A stretch of DNA of 25,082 bases, from assembly GCA_034698045.1 (NCBI GenBank), contig JAQGAU010000664.1, forward strand, positions 1 through 25,082, written 5' to 3'. Shown here one piece after another: positions 1 to 12,768 of the stretch. This DNA is from Paramacrobiotus richtersi. Taxonomy: Eukaryota > Tardigrada > Eutardigrada > Parachela > Macrobiotidae. How positions within the stretch are numbered: the first letter of the stretch is position 1; each line of letters begins with the position of its first letter. The translations under genes were made by a program, and so were the position numbers. The notes below the pieces were generated by a model. It was not told the origin of the DNA. It was given only the letters and a program-made list of their open reading frames with translations, and did no database searches.

Positions 1-1656
1 GGGGCTGACCGCGCGTGTTGTGTAGATCGGACCATAGCAACGGCCATTGACATTTGTACTGCTTGTGATAATAAATATTCTGTTTTTCTACGGATGTTAT
101 GACAGGTCACCAGGTGCACAAAAAAAGGCTTTTCGAGTGCTCTGAGCTGCCCGTTGATTTCCTTCATAATCAAACATCATGTGCAACCGTTTTGGCCCAT
201 GCTCTATCCAATGCAAAAATTTGTTTGAGTGGAGCTTGTTTGGTTTGGGAGATCTCGTGGTCACGGGACGGAGTTCCGTAATAGGAACTAGTACTAGATA
301 TCGTAGAAAGTCACACATGACTTTTGGCACGAACCGCCCGTTCTTACGCTTGAATGTGCAGACTTTCCCGTTACCGCCGTTAGCCGGCTTTTCTTACAGT
401 TGGATTTTTACAAATCTGTCTGCTGGCTGTTTTTCCCCCACTGCTCGCCCTGTTTCAGTAGTCAGCACGTCATCAATTGCCCCTAGTCCTATAGTTAAGC
501 AGTTGGTGTTCGAAATGCGATCACTGTAAATGCTTTATCCAGGGCGGGTAACATTAATTTTATGTACAATCTGATTCCACGTTACCGGATCGTGAACGTT
601 CTAAAAGTGATCAAAAGTAAGCTGATGTTTCGCGATCGAATGTTTTTCTGCGCATGAAGTGATGCTTAGATGCTTTGCTACCGCAAGCTAGTTTTACAGC
701 TTTGCGTTCCATGCGCGATTGCGAGAGCATTGCTCATTTCGGACGGTTTATCTGAGTTCTGAGATATGTATCTGTCACTTATATTTAAGTGTGGCTATAT
801 GAATTAACATAGCGTTCTTCCTTTTAATGCTCCTCTTATTGATTTTTTGTCCTTCGTCGTTCATCCATAACATACCAATGTTTTATTCCCGGATAGTTAG
901 CGTAGTATATTTATGTGATATGTACTTCTGAAGTATGGCTCTTTTACGCTGTGTGATTTAATCTTCATTTATTCGCCAACAGCCATTCAAAACTTTAATA
1001 AGTGCCCGCGCATTGGTAAGCTAGAAGTTTGCATCGCTTCAAGCACGATTAAAACATTATAACAAGCATTAAAAAAATATCCAAAATCGTTAGACAAACT
1101 TGTAGCACCTTTGCTTTGTGATGCTCCCGTAGTGTCTAGCTTTGTTTTTACAGTACTTCGACTTCATCCAAAATTAGTCAACCTTGAGAATGGGTTTCGT
1201 GTCGGTCCGTCGGTAGATAACCGTAAATTCATTATTAATCATTAACAAATTAATATTAATAATAACAGACTATTACTAACAAACATTTTCTGAATCCGAT
1301 TTTTAGATCGTTAAATACCAGGTTTTAGCTCATGGGTCAACATGAGATAAAGGAATTTGAAGCAGTGTTTCCGACTTGCTTAACGCGCCAGAAGAAACAC
1401 GAATTTTGTACGTACATATCTTCTTCGCTGCGGTCATTCAGTGCCCGCAGGCAGCGAGTGCACTTTTTCTAGTAGCGGTATACTCAAGCTGACTAATGCT
1501 GGAGCAAGTCGAAGTACTATTCTGTCTGGCAAACAGTGCTTACGTCAAGCTTTATGCGCGTAATGCTCAGAAACGCACGCGAACGTTATTGCTTTAGTCC
1601 AACATGATGTCAGCTCGCGACGTGCCGCAGAAGTGAATCTGTATTCTGTACTGCAG
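1..1656. other. Stretch without a supported gene
   Basis: I see no supported coding exon, RNA gene or repeat. Open frames here are short and their translations do not look like protein. An AT-rich tract lies around 1226-1280. The missing upstream exon or exons of the XKR-like gene probably lie here or left of the window, because the first readable exon starts at a splice acceptor (ctgcag at 1651-1656) in phase 1. Confidence 0.5.
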
Positions 1657-2116
1657 GTTTTACACGGGTCGCCGGCATATTTGAGCACTTCTTCCTGGGA
1701 TTCTGGTATCCATTTCATAAAGAGGTCACTCTAGGATTCGAGTCTTCATTCCGCCTGCTCATTGTGTACCAAATAACTACTTCCACAGTATTGGCAATAT
1801 TCAATTTTGCATCCGTCGTTAATTTGAATGTGCACTTGTGGAAACAAAAAGAATGTTTTATTGCCACGTTATGGCTAATTTTCAATGCACTAATACCGTT
1901 TCTGCCAACAATCATGTCGACGATCAAGGTAGTTTTTGGATGCTGCCGTCCGTGGACCAGTTGTGCCGAGTTAAACTGGCGCCTCGTTGAACAAAAGCTG
2001 ATCAAGTCCAATGAACATTATCTGACTGCAAAGAAAGGAGCAAGGAACCAAAAAGAAAACGAACCATTGGGCGCAATTTATCAGTGCGAAGTTTATCCTG
2101 TTTCTCTGTTTCAACG
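1657..2116 (+). CDS. XKR-like gene, first readable exon
   Basis: The open frame runs from the acceptor at 1656 (phase 1 in) to the donor CAACG|GTAAGG (phase 2 out), which is a strong donor. The translation contains two hydrophobic segments, one near LIVYQITTSTVLAIFNFASV and one near CFIATLWLIFNALIPFL. A charged loop follows (NWRLVEQKLIKSNEHYLTAK) and the exon ends in EVYPVSLFQ. The order of paired N-terminal helices, charged loop and then the PQL helix matches XKR proteins. There is no in-frame Met before the first helix, so upstream coding sequence is expected. Confidence 0.55.
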
Positions 2117-5100
2117 GTAAGGTATCAGTAGTACAGTATTTCACACACCGCTTTAATGCATCGGTAACAATCATGCATCTAGTCCAACCCATTCTTGAGG
2201 TGGGCTGTGAGTCAGAGCCTGTGACAATCAGTACAGTACATAAACTTTGTCATCAGTAAATGTAATGGCGTTGTCGGATTTTGGGGAGAAACAGTGTACT
2301 TCAAGTGGTCAATAGGAGTACTTGAAGTAATCAACAGGAGAAGTGGGTTATCGCCAGCCAGCGCTACCGATCAAGGAAAACGAAAAACATGCACGTCAAT
2401 TGTTAATTGTTTGTATGGCATGCAGCTGTCGGTCGATATCATCGGTACGCGATCATACAGTGGCGTTGGCGCTGGCGACAACCGTGCATCTGTTGTTTTA
2501 CCTTCTTTGATATTTTTTCGTTCATTGAACAATGCATTCAAAATATAATTCGGATGTAAAAACTGGTGAAAGTCGATCCACTTTTTGTTTCGTTCCAACG
2601 TTTAAAGAAAATGTTAAGCTGGTCTCCAGTACTCCAGCACTGCGGGATGAGTATTTTATCTAATGCGGGATTCCATCTCTTTCCATTTGTGACTAAACTA
2701 ATGGGGAAAATTTCTAAAATATTTTGAAAAATTTTCAAGTGCATCTAGTGTTTTCATTGCTGGAGCTAACGCAAGAATATGGAGTTCGACACCTTCATCC
2801 CGTCCGTGTACGCATATTTTGTTTGACCAGCGCAGGCGGCACGCGTATACCTAACAGGCAGGTTTACGATTCTAAAGGCTGACAAATATATTATTATGTC
2901 ACTGTTTCGACGTGTTTTGGTTTGCCAGTTCTATTTTTTTCGCATGAGATCCGTAGTGCACATCAGCACGGCTAACACGAAAAATCCAGTTTTTTTGTCA
3001 TAAACAGCCACGTGTAGGGAAATGTGGCGGTTTTGCCTCACCTTTGATACGTACTTACGAATGATGCTCGGGACAGCCCGAGAGCAAATCGCAGGTTTGA
3101 GTTTTTCGAATGCACACCGTAGGACAAATTTTCTGGTAAAATACCACGTGCGGAGCTCGGAGTGGGACTTCTGGAGAGCATCGAAAAGATCCCGGGTTAG
3201 TTAAGATGTACGTTCAGTGTATACTTTCTCCATTATGGCGTCCGTGGTCTTCCCGGGATCTTTGTGACGTTCTTCAGAAGTCCACCTGGAGCTCCGCAAG
3301 TAATATTTTACAAGAAACGCTGTTACGCGATGTGCTTTGAAAAAAGCAACTCAAACCTAAATTGCAAAGGCCGTTCCTAGGTTTTTTTTTTTTCGAAGCG
3401 CGATCTTCTTTATTCACAAACTTTACAATTGTGTCAATAACATAATAAAATGGCGGTGGCACACATGCCACCGCCGCGAAAATTACAAAAGGTAAAGCTC
3501 ATGTAAACGTTCTCCTCCTAGGTTAGCTGGCTTGGGAAGCCACTTAATGAAGCTGCCTAAGTGTTTACTCCAGATGTAGCCGGCCTTTGTGTAAGCTAAT
3601 AATTCCGTCATACCATCTCTGAACTGACTGTGTGCTGTTTTGTTCTAGCTACTTGACCTTTGTTAATTGGGTATGAAAGAAAAAAGAGGCTACGGATCTG
3701 TTCGCGTATTCCTCGCGCACTGACGATGTTTGGTTTCAACGGCTTTATCTTCAGAAAGCAGGAATCGTGCAAGTTAGATATCAGGCTGTCCCACAGCTGA
3801 TCGTTCTATTGCTTTTGATGGAAGTGGGGATATTATCTTACATTGAAAGATGGTGGTGGTCGTCGTGGTGGCTTTCGATAATTTTGTCTTTTCTCTCTGT
3901 TGGAACATATTTTGCATTTAATGCACCGACGCCTGGCCGTTATGCTTTCAGCTATAATCTGTTTGGACAAAAAGACTGCATCGAGTTACAGGAAGCGCAT
4001 GCCCTTCTGAAACCTCCGATCTACATGTTTCTTAAACAGCTTGTCAATTTTATTGATCTCGGCCTCCGCTTTCGAACATATGTCGTTTTGCTAGTTTATA
4101 ACTGGTATGGCGCGGCACTTGTTGCCCTGATCCATTGCTGCGTTATTTTTGCAACGATGACGATACTGTACTGTCGCATTCCGAGAAAATACTACATGGC
4201 TGATGATTCCCGAATCAATATAATGCAACGTGGAATTGGCGCAGTTTGTGCATTTTTGCGCCAGTTCTTAGCGATTCTGGGCCATTTCCTACTCACGCCT
4301 ATAGACAAGTCGCGGACTTTGCTGGGGAAATTAATTTACTACGCTCTGACTGGTGTGTTCTTTTGTGTGACTTTTGCCGTGGTGAACTACCAGTCATTGG
4401 ACAAACCGTTCTCCGGAATTCAGTGCCCTGAAAGCGAATATATGCTTTTGATTCCGCGAAAGCTTGCGAGTCCAACGACGGACAACATTGTCTTGGGTCT
4501 AACTGCATCACTCACCATTCTGTCAATTCTTCTGGGCTGCTGCGCTGACCTCGGGTTCTGGATGGATCACCGAAAGAAGTGCCGGACATGTGAAGGTACA
4601 GCGCGAAAACATTTGTTATCTGTTACAGTATTAGGACTGCTAAGCGTCCTCTTAACGCCTAAACCGTACGGTTAAGCCGACGGTTAAACATTACAAGTTG
4701 AACCGCAAAAAATATCAGAAGAGCGAAAATTATCCACGGTGAAAATAACACGTTTATCCATGCCGCCAATGGTCAACGTGAGACAGATTTCAAAACTTCC
4801 AAATTTAGCGTGTTATCCAGAGCGTCAGGATAACTATGTCGTAAGTACATGTACTACTGGTTCGGGCAGATCAGTAGTCAGTACCTTTCTACAAACACGC
4901 GTACTATGCGAATAGGGTGTAAGAGCGTTCCGCATTTGTAGACCTGCTTGGTAAGTTGGTCGTGGAAGCTGGGTACATTAAGCGTGGGAGTCCGTCACTA
5001 GGCCAGGGGAAATGTTCGTGTAAAACTGGTTAATCACAGGTTAAAGTTTTCGTCTGATACTGGCTAAGCGTCATTGATTTCTGCCTCTCCACAGGAGTGT

Positions 5101-6260
5101 CAGGGTGAAATGGCCTAGGACCCATGAGCTAGGACGAATCACTATAATACAGATTGAATTAAACAGCACAGCATTTTCTGGGTGACTGAAACTGATTTCT
5201 AACTTTGGTTCGGGTTGGCCGGCTTAGCGGCAACATGTACTCACAGGATCGTTGAATCGTGCGGGCGCATGCTCGACGAACCAACAGTAATCATTACTTC
5301 GCTGTTTCTGGAACGATTAATGCATTTTCATGTACTGTTTCAGATTTCCAGTACCTGTACTGTAATTATCGACCCTGTTGGCTTTGTGAATGGGCATGGT
5401 GTCATGAATTCGAAGCGGGCCAGCAGTCCGACGCAAATACCATTCAGAACGCAGCAGAAACACAAAGACTAAATCCACAGAGAACATCTAGGTCTGTACC
5501 TTGGCTGGATAAATGGCCGGAACAGCAAGAAACCTTAGGCTTAATCATGAAAATAATTGGGATGCTAGTGTGCCTTGATCCAGACAGCCGCGACGATTGT
5601 TTACTGTGCCACAGCCACACTGAAGAACTGCAACGGAACCGGTCTAATCATCTCTCCCTACAGCACGAAACTGTTTCGATGGCGAATATCACAGTGCAAT
5701 TTCTTAGCAACCAAAGAACGATTAAATTCGTACCAGCAGGCCGGGACACCTCCCCTTTCGAAGTGCGTGTGCACACCTCGTTGCACTTGTTTCTTCGAGT
5801 GTTATACTCGCAACAATTTCTGTTCAAAAAATTGCCACATCAGCTGTTTTTCCGTTCCAAACTGTATGATGGTGATGTAAAAAATCGCGCGGAACAAGAC
5901 CAGTACTGGTCTACAATGAAGAAGATCCGTCGTGCGCATGGATCATGTGGCACGAAATGTCCACTGCACCAAGCAATCGCTGTAACAAACCCAGATTACA
6001 TGCTAAAACTTACCCCTCCTGGCCTACTTGGATCGCCTGGCTTTGTGTGGAGATTTGATACGGTGGATGGGACGAGGCAAACTGTGCAGAACCCACGGCA
6101 ATATGAGTTTTTCAACGATGGTAATGTCTCGTCGGATACCTGTGACGTCAGCATAAACTCGGAGCGTTTTTGTTGCGTCGTGGAGAACAATGTACTCACC
6201 TACACTGAAGAAGCGAAATTTAGGCTAAAGGATTATTGCCCCGCATGGTGGCCGTTCTAA
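1657..6260 (+). CDS. XK-related (XKR/CED-8-like) multipass membrane protein with Cys-rich C-terminal extension; 5' incomplete
   Basis: Three exons join in frame: 1657-2116, 3778-4595 and 5344-6260, about 730 codons. The family includes apoptotic phospholipid scramblases of the plasma membrane (CED-8, Xkr8); that is family knowledge, and the role of this copy is not shown. Seen: about eight hydrophobic segments. The join of exons one and two recreates the family's segment before a membrane helix, reading SLFQRYQAVPQLIVLLL, close to the XKR pattern of an aromatic/acidic stretch followed by PQL. A Trp-rich helix follows (IERWWWSSWWLSIILSFLS). No start codon is visible, so one or more 5' exons are missing. 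The third exon is joined by phase only and has no XKR similarity that I can see; it could be a separate gene. Nearest relatives by memory of motif pattern only, so XKR assignment is moderate. Confidence 0.55.
3093..3358. repeat. Foldback (MITE-like) inverted repeat in XKR-like intron
   Basis: The arms are 3093-3196 and 3252-3358, about 105 bp each, separated by 55 bp. Left arm landmarks aggtttgag, taaaatacca, gcggagctc, gggacttctgg and agatcccggg recur in reverse complement as cccgggatct, cagaagtcc, gagctccgc, taatatttta and ctcaaacct. Mismatches are scattered, as in an old non-autonomous element. No open frame or flanking target duplication was identified. Confidence 0.8.
3452..3475. repeat. 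Perfect 10-bp stem-loop
   Basis: ggcggtggca (3452-3461), loop caca, tgccaccgcc (3466-3475). It lies in the same intron as the foldback repeat. I see no U-run typical of a terminator, and the function is unknown. Confidence 0.6.
3778..4595 (+). CDS. XKR-like gene, second exon
   Basis: About 272 codons with six further hydrophobic segments, including QAVPQLIVLLLLMEVGIL, a Trp-rich segment, TYVVLLVYNWYGAALVALIH and NIVLGLTASLTILSILLGCC. The exon start at 3778 was chosen because it supplies the single base needed to finish the Arg codon left by the 2116 donor and gives a gap-free XKR-like motif. The acceptor (gttag) has a poor pyrimidine tract; better-looking AGs at 3754 and 3761 are in the wrong phase. 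The exon can end at TGTGAAG|GTACAG (4595, phase 1). If that donor is not used, the frame stays open to a stop at 4673-4675 after LLTPKPYG. Confidence 0.6.
5344..6260 (+). CDS. Long terminal exon, unrecognised Cys/Trp-rich protein; possible C-terminal tail of the XKR-like gene
   Basis: A frame of about 305 codons is open from a good acceptor (tgtactgtttcag, ending 5343) to TAA at 6258-6260, and it stays open upstream to 5259. That length is very unlikely by chance at this base composition. The N-terminal part is Cys/Trp-rich (YLYCNYRPCWLCEWAWCHEF). Further Cys clusters follow (DDCLLCH, GSCGTKCPLH, RFCCVVEN) and the end is DYCPAWWPF. A short hydrophobic patch (LIMKIIGMLVCL) could be a membrane or signal segment if translation began inside this exon. 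Acceptor phase 1 matches the donor at 4595. I do not recognise a domain and assign no function. Confidence 0.45.
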
Positions 6261-7204
6261 AGTGAAACCGACAGTAATTTCCAAGCGACGTTGTCCATCA
6301 ATTAGCCAATCAAACGTACTGTGACATTGTGATGTACCTTGTTCGTCTATTGAACTACATACACGTTCATATGAATGTTAAGGTGACAGTTTATCGTCAA
6401 CACAGGATAAAGAAACGAATTTTTTACAGCGCGCGCGTTAACTGTGAGAGTGCGAACATAATCTAAATCTTTTAACATATGATGGTACTACGCCAAAAAA
6501 TTTTTTCTGATCGGAAATTACGTCACTGCGCCTGTAGGGTACTTACTGAACATTTAAAAGACTTTTGCTCGCAAAAACTCAAAATAGCACATTATAGATG
6601 TAAAAGTGGCGTTAAACGGTTTGTCCACTAGACGACCTACAATCGCTATGAAACTAGAATTGTTGACTATTTCTGTTTTAAAATATCGCGAAAACAAGTA
6701 AAAGCGAAATTTTAAAGTACTCCTGTGTGTTAATGGATGGCCGTAGCGGCATGGAAGTTTCAGCGATTTCTCTATTGGTAACATTCCTATGGTCTATTTC
6801 TCCAATCGCTATAAAGATTATGAAGTATAAGGGTTTTAATTGGCTGTTGAAAAAGAGTGGGTTGTTCTGACGCACACTATACACGGATTTAGCACCTCCT
6901 GCTGGAACGCCCACTGGTGGCTGTTTAAACAGGCGCAATCGGCTCTGCGTATAGTTTGTGCGATTTCTGTGGTGAGCCGTGCGTAAGCTTAAGAATGTAA
7001 GAATGCTGCCTGTCTTTCCTGCTTCTCTGTACCGGCGCACTTTCACTCGTCGCTGGGTGGGGCTACTCCCTCCCTGGCGCAGAGACGTATAGGGTAGCCG
7101 ATAGACAATGGCTCTCTGTGCAGTCGATATACAGTTACTTTGCTAATCACGTTCATACGAATGTTAACCTTGTAGTATATAAGCTTGTCTATTTTATGTA
7201 TAAC

Positions 7205-7252
7205 GAGATCATCTACGAAATCATCTACGAGATCATCTATTAAGTCATCTAC
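7205..7252. repeat. 12-bp minisatellite, four copies
   Basis: Four consecutive 12-mers: gagatcatctac, gaaatcatctac, gagatcatctat, taagtcatctac. Because the unit is a multiple of three it keeps frames open on both strands and produces Asp/Asp/Leu-like or Ser/Thr/Lys-like artefact peptides there. I treat those ORFs as non-coding. Confidence 0.85.
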
Positions 7253-10045
7253 TGCATCACTGTACTTGTTAATAAGGAACCATGCACGATGTAGAAACCA
7301 ACCATTACAGTACCGTGGGTCCGTGAGTAACATTGGGCGCAGGCCGAAAGCGTCCATTCCTGTTTTCGCTTCGTATGTTGAGAGGACAGAATCTAACCCT
7401 AGTTTTACGGATTGGGTCCCCTTGACCCTATTAATTCTTTAAAAATTTGCAAAAACTAGTGTCTCAACAGTGCCAGCTCAAGAATCCCATTTTTGACCAT
7501 AAGAAATTCCGCTCTTTCTTTTTGTCCTAATGTTTGAACTTCCCTGACCATTGGTTCATGAGTTAGCCGTTTGGGCAAGCCTGACTCCGCCGACGAGTCG
7601 CCTTGGGTTCAATTAGCACAGTGCAGTTACGCAAGCTTCGATCAAGAAACCCTTAAATCGTTATGTAGAGTACGTTCTTCTGCACAGAATAGGGTTGAAA
7701 CTGATAAGCTGAGTTTTCGCGCTGAATTTATCCAGCACCAGAATCATTCGGACAAACATGGGCTAATTTCCCAATGCAACCTGTGAGAAAGCACCGGATA
7801 CAGTCAACTTTCTCGCGGATTTCCAGTATTGATGATGTAAGCGTGTTTCCTAACCCAGTCAGCGCGATCGATTTAGCAGACAAATCCTACTACAATGCGC
7901 TCACATTGCCCGGCTAAATTTTCAGCGGGGTCGACCAGACCCAGCTCGTATTCCATGTTTCGAAACCGAGCCGTACAACTAGGGTTAAGGAAAGCCTGGC
8001 CTAGTGTCCTACTACAGAAGTATACGCGAAATAAGATTTAAAAAGTAGAATGACTTGGCCGATTGTTCAATTACAAAGTGTTTCATGCAATAACAATCGA
8101 CTTTGCTAATACTAATATACCTGTGTATTCTCACTGTCCCATAAATGTCAATGTTTCGGGAAAGTTTAATATCACTAAGCAGATTTACATACCCAGTCGT
8201 ACTCCGTTTGTACTCATAAAAGCTTATATTGTCCACTACCTCGTATCTCCTTATTCCCCGGCGAGTAACGGCCGCAGTATATAACAGTCAGTTTAGTGTA
8301 ATGTTATTACAAAACTACAGGACAGGACCGACAGGTATGAAAACCTGATTTCCGGAAATAAAATGGGAATAAATAGGTAGATTGGAGACTTTAACTCAAT
8401 CGTACCAATTTTAAAAAGAATCGAATTTACTACTTCAACCAAGGTTTGACACTGTCAAAGGCAACCGTGCATCGTCGGGTGGCATCCCAGGTTACCATCT
8501 TGCCTCGCTCCTAGGGCGCTAGCGTTACGCCGTCCGGACGCTTTCCATCGGTTCGGGGAATGCCCCGGGGTTCCACTTTTATCTCGTATCCGGCAGAAGC
8601 GAACGTGCGCTTGACGACACTGTTAAGTGTGGCATGAACTTTCTTTCTCCCCGCACTTCTCTTACAGGCTACAGCTCAGAGCGTTGTATCCTCCATCGTC
8701 TGCCCTGTCGCCGCATATGCACTTGTGCTCAATGCTCACTGGAGCGCCTAGGCCCAAGGGCCGCAGCTATTGTGCTTGTGGTTCATGTGCTCCCGCATGC
8801 GATCCTTACGGAAAATCGCTTCTGCCCAGAATCGACATTCGAACGATCGACATTTACTGTAAACCATGAAAATGGCAACGGAAAAGCACTGCATGCTTTA
8901 CTTGTTGGAAAAATGCACGGGTAACGATGGTGTGTCACGTATGTGCTGTTATATTCAATGTCCTCTTTTGACGGGGGCTTTGTGCACCGCGGTTGAAGTA
9001 TACGACCTACTTCATACCACATGTCTGTTGTCCTTTAGTATTATCAGACGTTTACGCTGCTAGAGAGAGCCTGCTGCTCCAAAGGTGCGTATCTGGATGT
9101 TCCACTGCCGCCCTGAGGCGTAAACGATGTGGATGTCCCATGTTGAGGCTACTAATGGGAGCAAGTTGCAACAGTTTAGCAGTCACCGCAGTTCAACTTT
9201 AGCAACTTCAGCTGTTGTTAAGGGTAATACCGCTTCTGTTCTAGGTACATTTCCTACATGTTCCATTATCCCTGCTAACGATTTCGGCTGCTTTTAAAAT
9301 ATCTAACTTCAACGGCACTTTAGTAATTGCAACGCGCTGCGATTTCCGCTTACGGGTTTTTGGATAACCCGCGAGCTGGTCCTCTACATCAAGAAATAAA
9401 ATTTCAGACTTAATGACACGTTCGCAATTTGGACTCGAAAAAGCTTGCAACCATTTGTAACACCAAGTAAAACCATTAATCTCGCGTTCCTCTCATGCTG
9501 CAAATTTTGAAATTGAGCCCTTCCCGGACCATTCATTTCACTAGTATTCAGGCTAGATAATGATGTTCCAGTAGGACAGAACAAAGGTTTTTTCCCCGCA
9601 GCACATGACGCGTCCCTTTCTCCATTTCTGATGTTCTGTCACACCGATTCACACAGGAAAAATACAGGACCAGATGCTCCTGTGGTGGCGCTGTTAAAGA
9701 GTGGCGGATCATATGGACACTCTCATGTAAGCGGCCAAGTGTGTACAGAAGCTACTTCACAATAGTATTATTAGGGAATCATGTACAGTTTTATTTACAA
9801 TAAATACTGTGCCAGACGAATTATTCTGTGCATTACATGGTAATACTACGTTTCTTCATGTACGCATTTCGTACAGCAATCGGTCGGGAAGTACATGCGC
9901 TTTTTTTGTGAAGTGACCGTAAAAGTAACTATCTTGACCTTTGGTGAAACGGTGCCATCATCTGTCTGAGTTGGACAACATTAGCTGCCATTGTCCGTCA
10001 CCAGAATGCGGTCAGTTCAGAAACTTTTATCGTGACCTGAGTGTG

Positions 10046-10154
10046 TTCAGAGCAGTCGCGTACTCACTCGGTTCTTGTTCTGCGAGCAGAAAATGTAGCT
10101 GAACCGCGATTGCGAATTCTATCAACGTGATCCGCATGTTTGGGAGCCCACCTG
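10046..10154 (+). pseudogene. Decayed copy of the 5' part of the 13160-13570 ORF
   Basis: This plus-strand segment matches the minus strand at about 13622-13505. Shared landmarks in order are the upstream cagarcag and gtactc elements, gagcagaa before the ATG, and nearly identical sequence around tgatccgcatgtttgggagc. The peptide INVIRMFGSP here corresponds to INGIRMFGSP there. In this copy the ATG is followed directly by TAG and the frame is shifted before the conserved part, so it cannot encode the same protein. Similarity fades after about 10154. It could be part of a dispersed repeat family rather than a gene pair. Confidence 0.6.
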
Positions 10155-12768
10155 ACGATGATTAGGCTTGAAAAGCAACAACCGCTCTTGGTGCGGCAGA
10201 CACGTCCGGACACTTCAAAAACCTGGAGCAAAATCTTATACCCGCGGAATAACAGGCACTGCAATCGCGTATTAAAAAAGATTACTAGCAAATTAAATGC
10301 AGGGCACAGCCAGCATGCACTCAGAGAACAATCTCTGTGCTTCATATCAATTTTAGTGCTGTGATACATCGGTTGGACAACATCGTTAGTTGGTCGTGGC
10401 GCTGTTGCCACGACAAAAACAGGAATTATTATAACTCTAAATCCTCAATCCGAAAAAAACGGGGTACCAGTTTACACATAAACCACTTGGGCTAAAAATC
10501 CGCAAAATAGCTCAAAACATTGCTCTTCGCTGGGGTGAGGACGAGTCGAAGTTTTGGTTTTTGGATTCTAACAAAAAATAATTTCTGGTTATTTAAACGT
10601 GCTATGAATATAACGTTGTCGCTGTACTACACGTTGAATTGGCGCTGTGTTTAATTCAGTTATAAGATGTAGTCGTTGCCATGTGTTAGTATGGTATGTT
10701 ATTGTACTACACGTTCAGTGTATTAGTGCAATAAGAACACGCTGTATTAGTACTTTAAAAAATTGGAATCACTGTAGAAATACGTCCAGCTGCATGAAAA
10801 GGTAGGTAATAAAAGCGAAGCGCGTTGATATGCTAAAAGCTTGAAACAGTTTTAGTTCAGTACGTGTTAAATTTATGAAAGGTCAGTAAGTTTATGGATA
10901 TCAAAATGAAATATTCTTCGCTGAGAAAGTGCTTTAATAATTCAACTTAAACAAATCTATGGAACACACCTAAACAAAAATTATAATTAAATAGCAAAAT
11001 ATAGCTTCTTTTAAAATCCCGTTTCCTAGATGTTTATCAAATGCTCTAACTTAAATGTCGCGCAATTATTTCAGACAACGGGGTGATACCTTACGCCAAA
11101 ATCAGTTTCTGGAAAGTTTAATTATCCACGTTAGGTATGACCTCTAAATCCCAAATTCCATCAAAGCGGAGGTGACTTTACGCTGTAATCGCGTCCGAAC
11201 AGCGACATGTTCAAAAACACATTTTTCGGTCTAGTTAGGCTGAGTACAGCCATTGGTTTTCCAGTAGATAAAGCGCAAAACTTTAATAAAGCGCTTTTGT
11301 CATCTACTGCAGCAAAGGTTGCGTGGTTTGTTTCGGGCGAAAGCAGCGCCTTCGGGTTTCGGTTTTTAATTTCAAAGGCGTTCGTTCGGTGAATTTCGCA
11401 GTTTTAAAATATAATGCCGTAGATAAGGCACTCTGAACAGCCAGAGATCGAAAGCGCTCGCGATAATATTGGGCGAATGCTGTGCTGTAAATTTCCGCCA
11501 CTAGATTCTTCATACGCTTCCTAAGTATTGGAGATATGTATTTGTTTCCGCAACAGCACTTTCAAGACATACACTGCAGGATTTTTGGCTAACAGTTTTT
11601 TGTGTGCTATGAGTCTATGACGCCGCGAGGCTCCGCCTCGCTAGCCTTGGAGTACGCTGTTGGGTAAGCTTTTGGTTTATGGCTTTATGCCATAACGCGG
11701 TGACATTTATATAACACAGCCATATCATGAAAATTGGCTTGAATTTGAACTGAAATTATATGTAATTAGTTCCCAAGCGCTTGCAAAAAAACAGTATCTG
11801 CTGATTGTAGTTCCTAATTCATATGCACAAAAGCGCCGTATTTTTCAGCAAATAGTATCTGAATTTATGTGACCATTATTAAATATTCACCTAACAGAAT
11901 TAAACTGCCAGTAACACACAGATGCGGAAGATACAATGAAATTAATATCCACCGTAACTGAAATCATTTCTCTACATCCTTATCTTTATCTGCACGCTTT
12001 GCTTTCCGTACGATCACAAATAATTGTACCCGACATGCAAAAACCATCAAATTGCAAGAAACATTATTAACCGCGCGACAACGCCACCGTTTAACTGAAT
12101 CTCTGCAGTCAAACCTAAAAACTAAAGACTTACGCCATTTGAGCTGAAGCAGGGATGCATGTAGAAACACACGTACAGTAGAGCCGAAACTAGTTAATGT
12201 AAACCTCAAACGAAACCGCACGTAAAACCAACGGTGAAACTATAACTTAAGAGAAAACTAAGGGCAAAATGAAAGGTTTGTGATTCCGTTTTGCGACTTC
12301 ACCACCGGCACATGTGATAACGCCATATTTACTAAACCCATATAACGGAACACAAGAACACGAAAACCAAGCCTGGCGACGCGGAGCGTCGCTGGGGCTT
12401 GTAACAAATAAATCCTCCATCCACGGTACCACGGACATATGCCGCATCCCCGCGTCTAATTTCCAAAGAGAGCTGTTGTCATAGATACTCGTGAGATCGC
12501 CGTTCGCCTGTGTTTTAATTGAGACGGTTTATTGTTTCTTTAATTAGGGAAATAGTTGATGGTCCCCACGCACCGAACGTATCGAAACCGAGCGGTTCGA
12601 ACAGGTAGCGCCATATCTCTGTGCACGTGAGACGGACGAACCACATGCACAGTGATATGCACATCAAGCACTGTTCCGCTTGTTTTCGTTAGACTGGCGA
12701 AAACCACGCTGAGAGAAGTTGTGAGACGCAGAAACACTTACCTGTGCGTCGATCTTTAACAATCGGAG

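Noticed and set aside
6678-7046. 122-codon minus-strand ORF
   Set aside because: Mixed composition, no motif, no transposase signature, and it ends in repeat-like sequence; not enough to call a gene.
7043-7442. Overlapping ORFs on both strands
   Set aside because: Their most striking parts (repeated Asp-rich or Ser/Lys-rich peptides) are translations of the 12-bp minisatellite at 7205-7252; no domain, start context or splice sites support a gene.
8627-9202. Several Cys-rich plus-strand ORFs that might be EGF or LDLa exons
   Set aside because: Cys spacing fits neither family, frames overlap each other, and no phase-compatible acceptor and donor pair was found.
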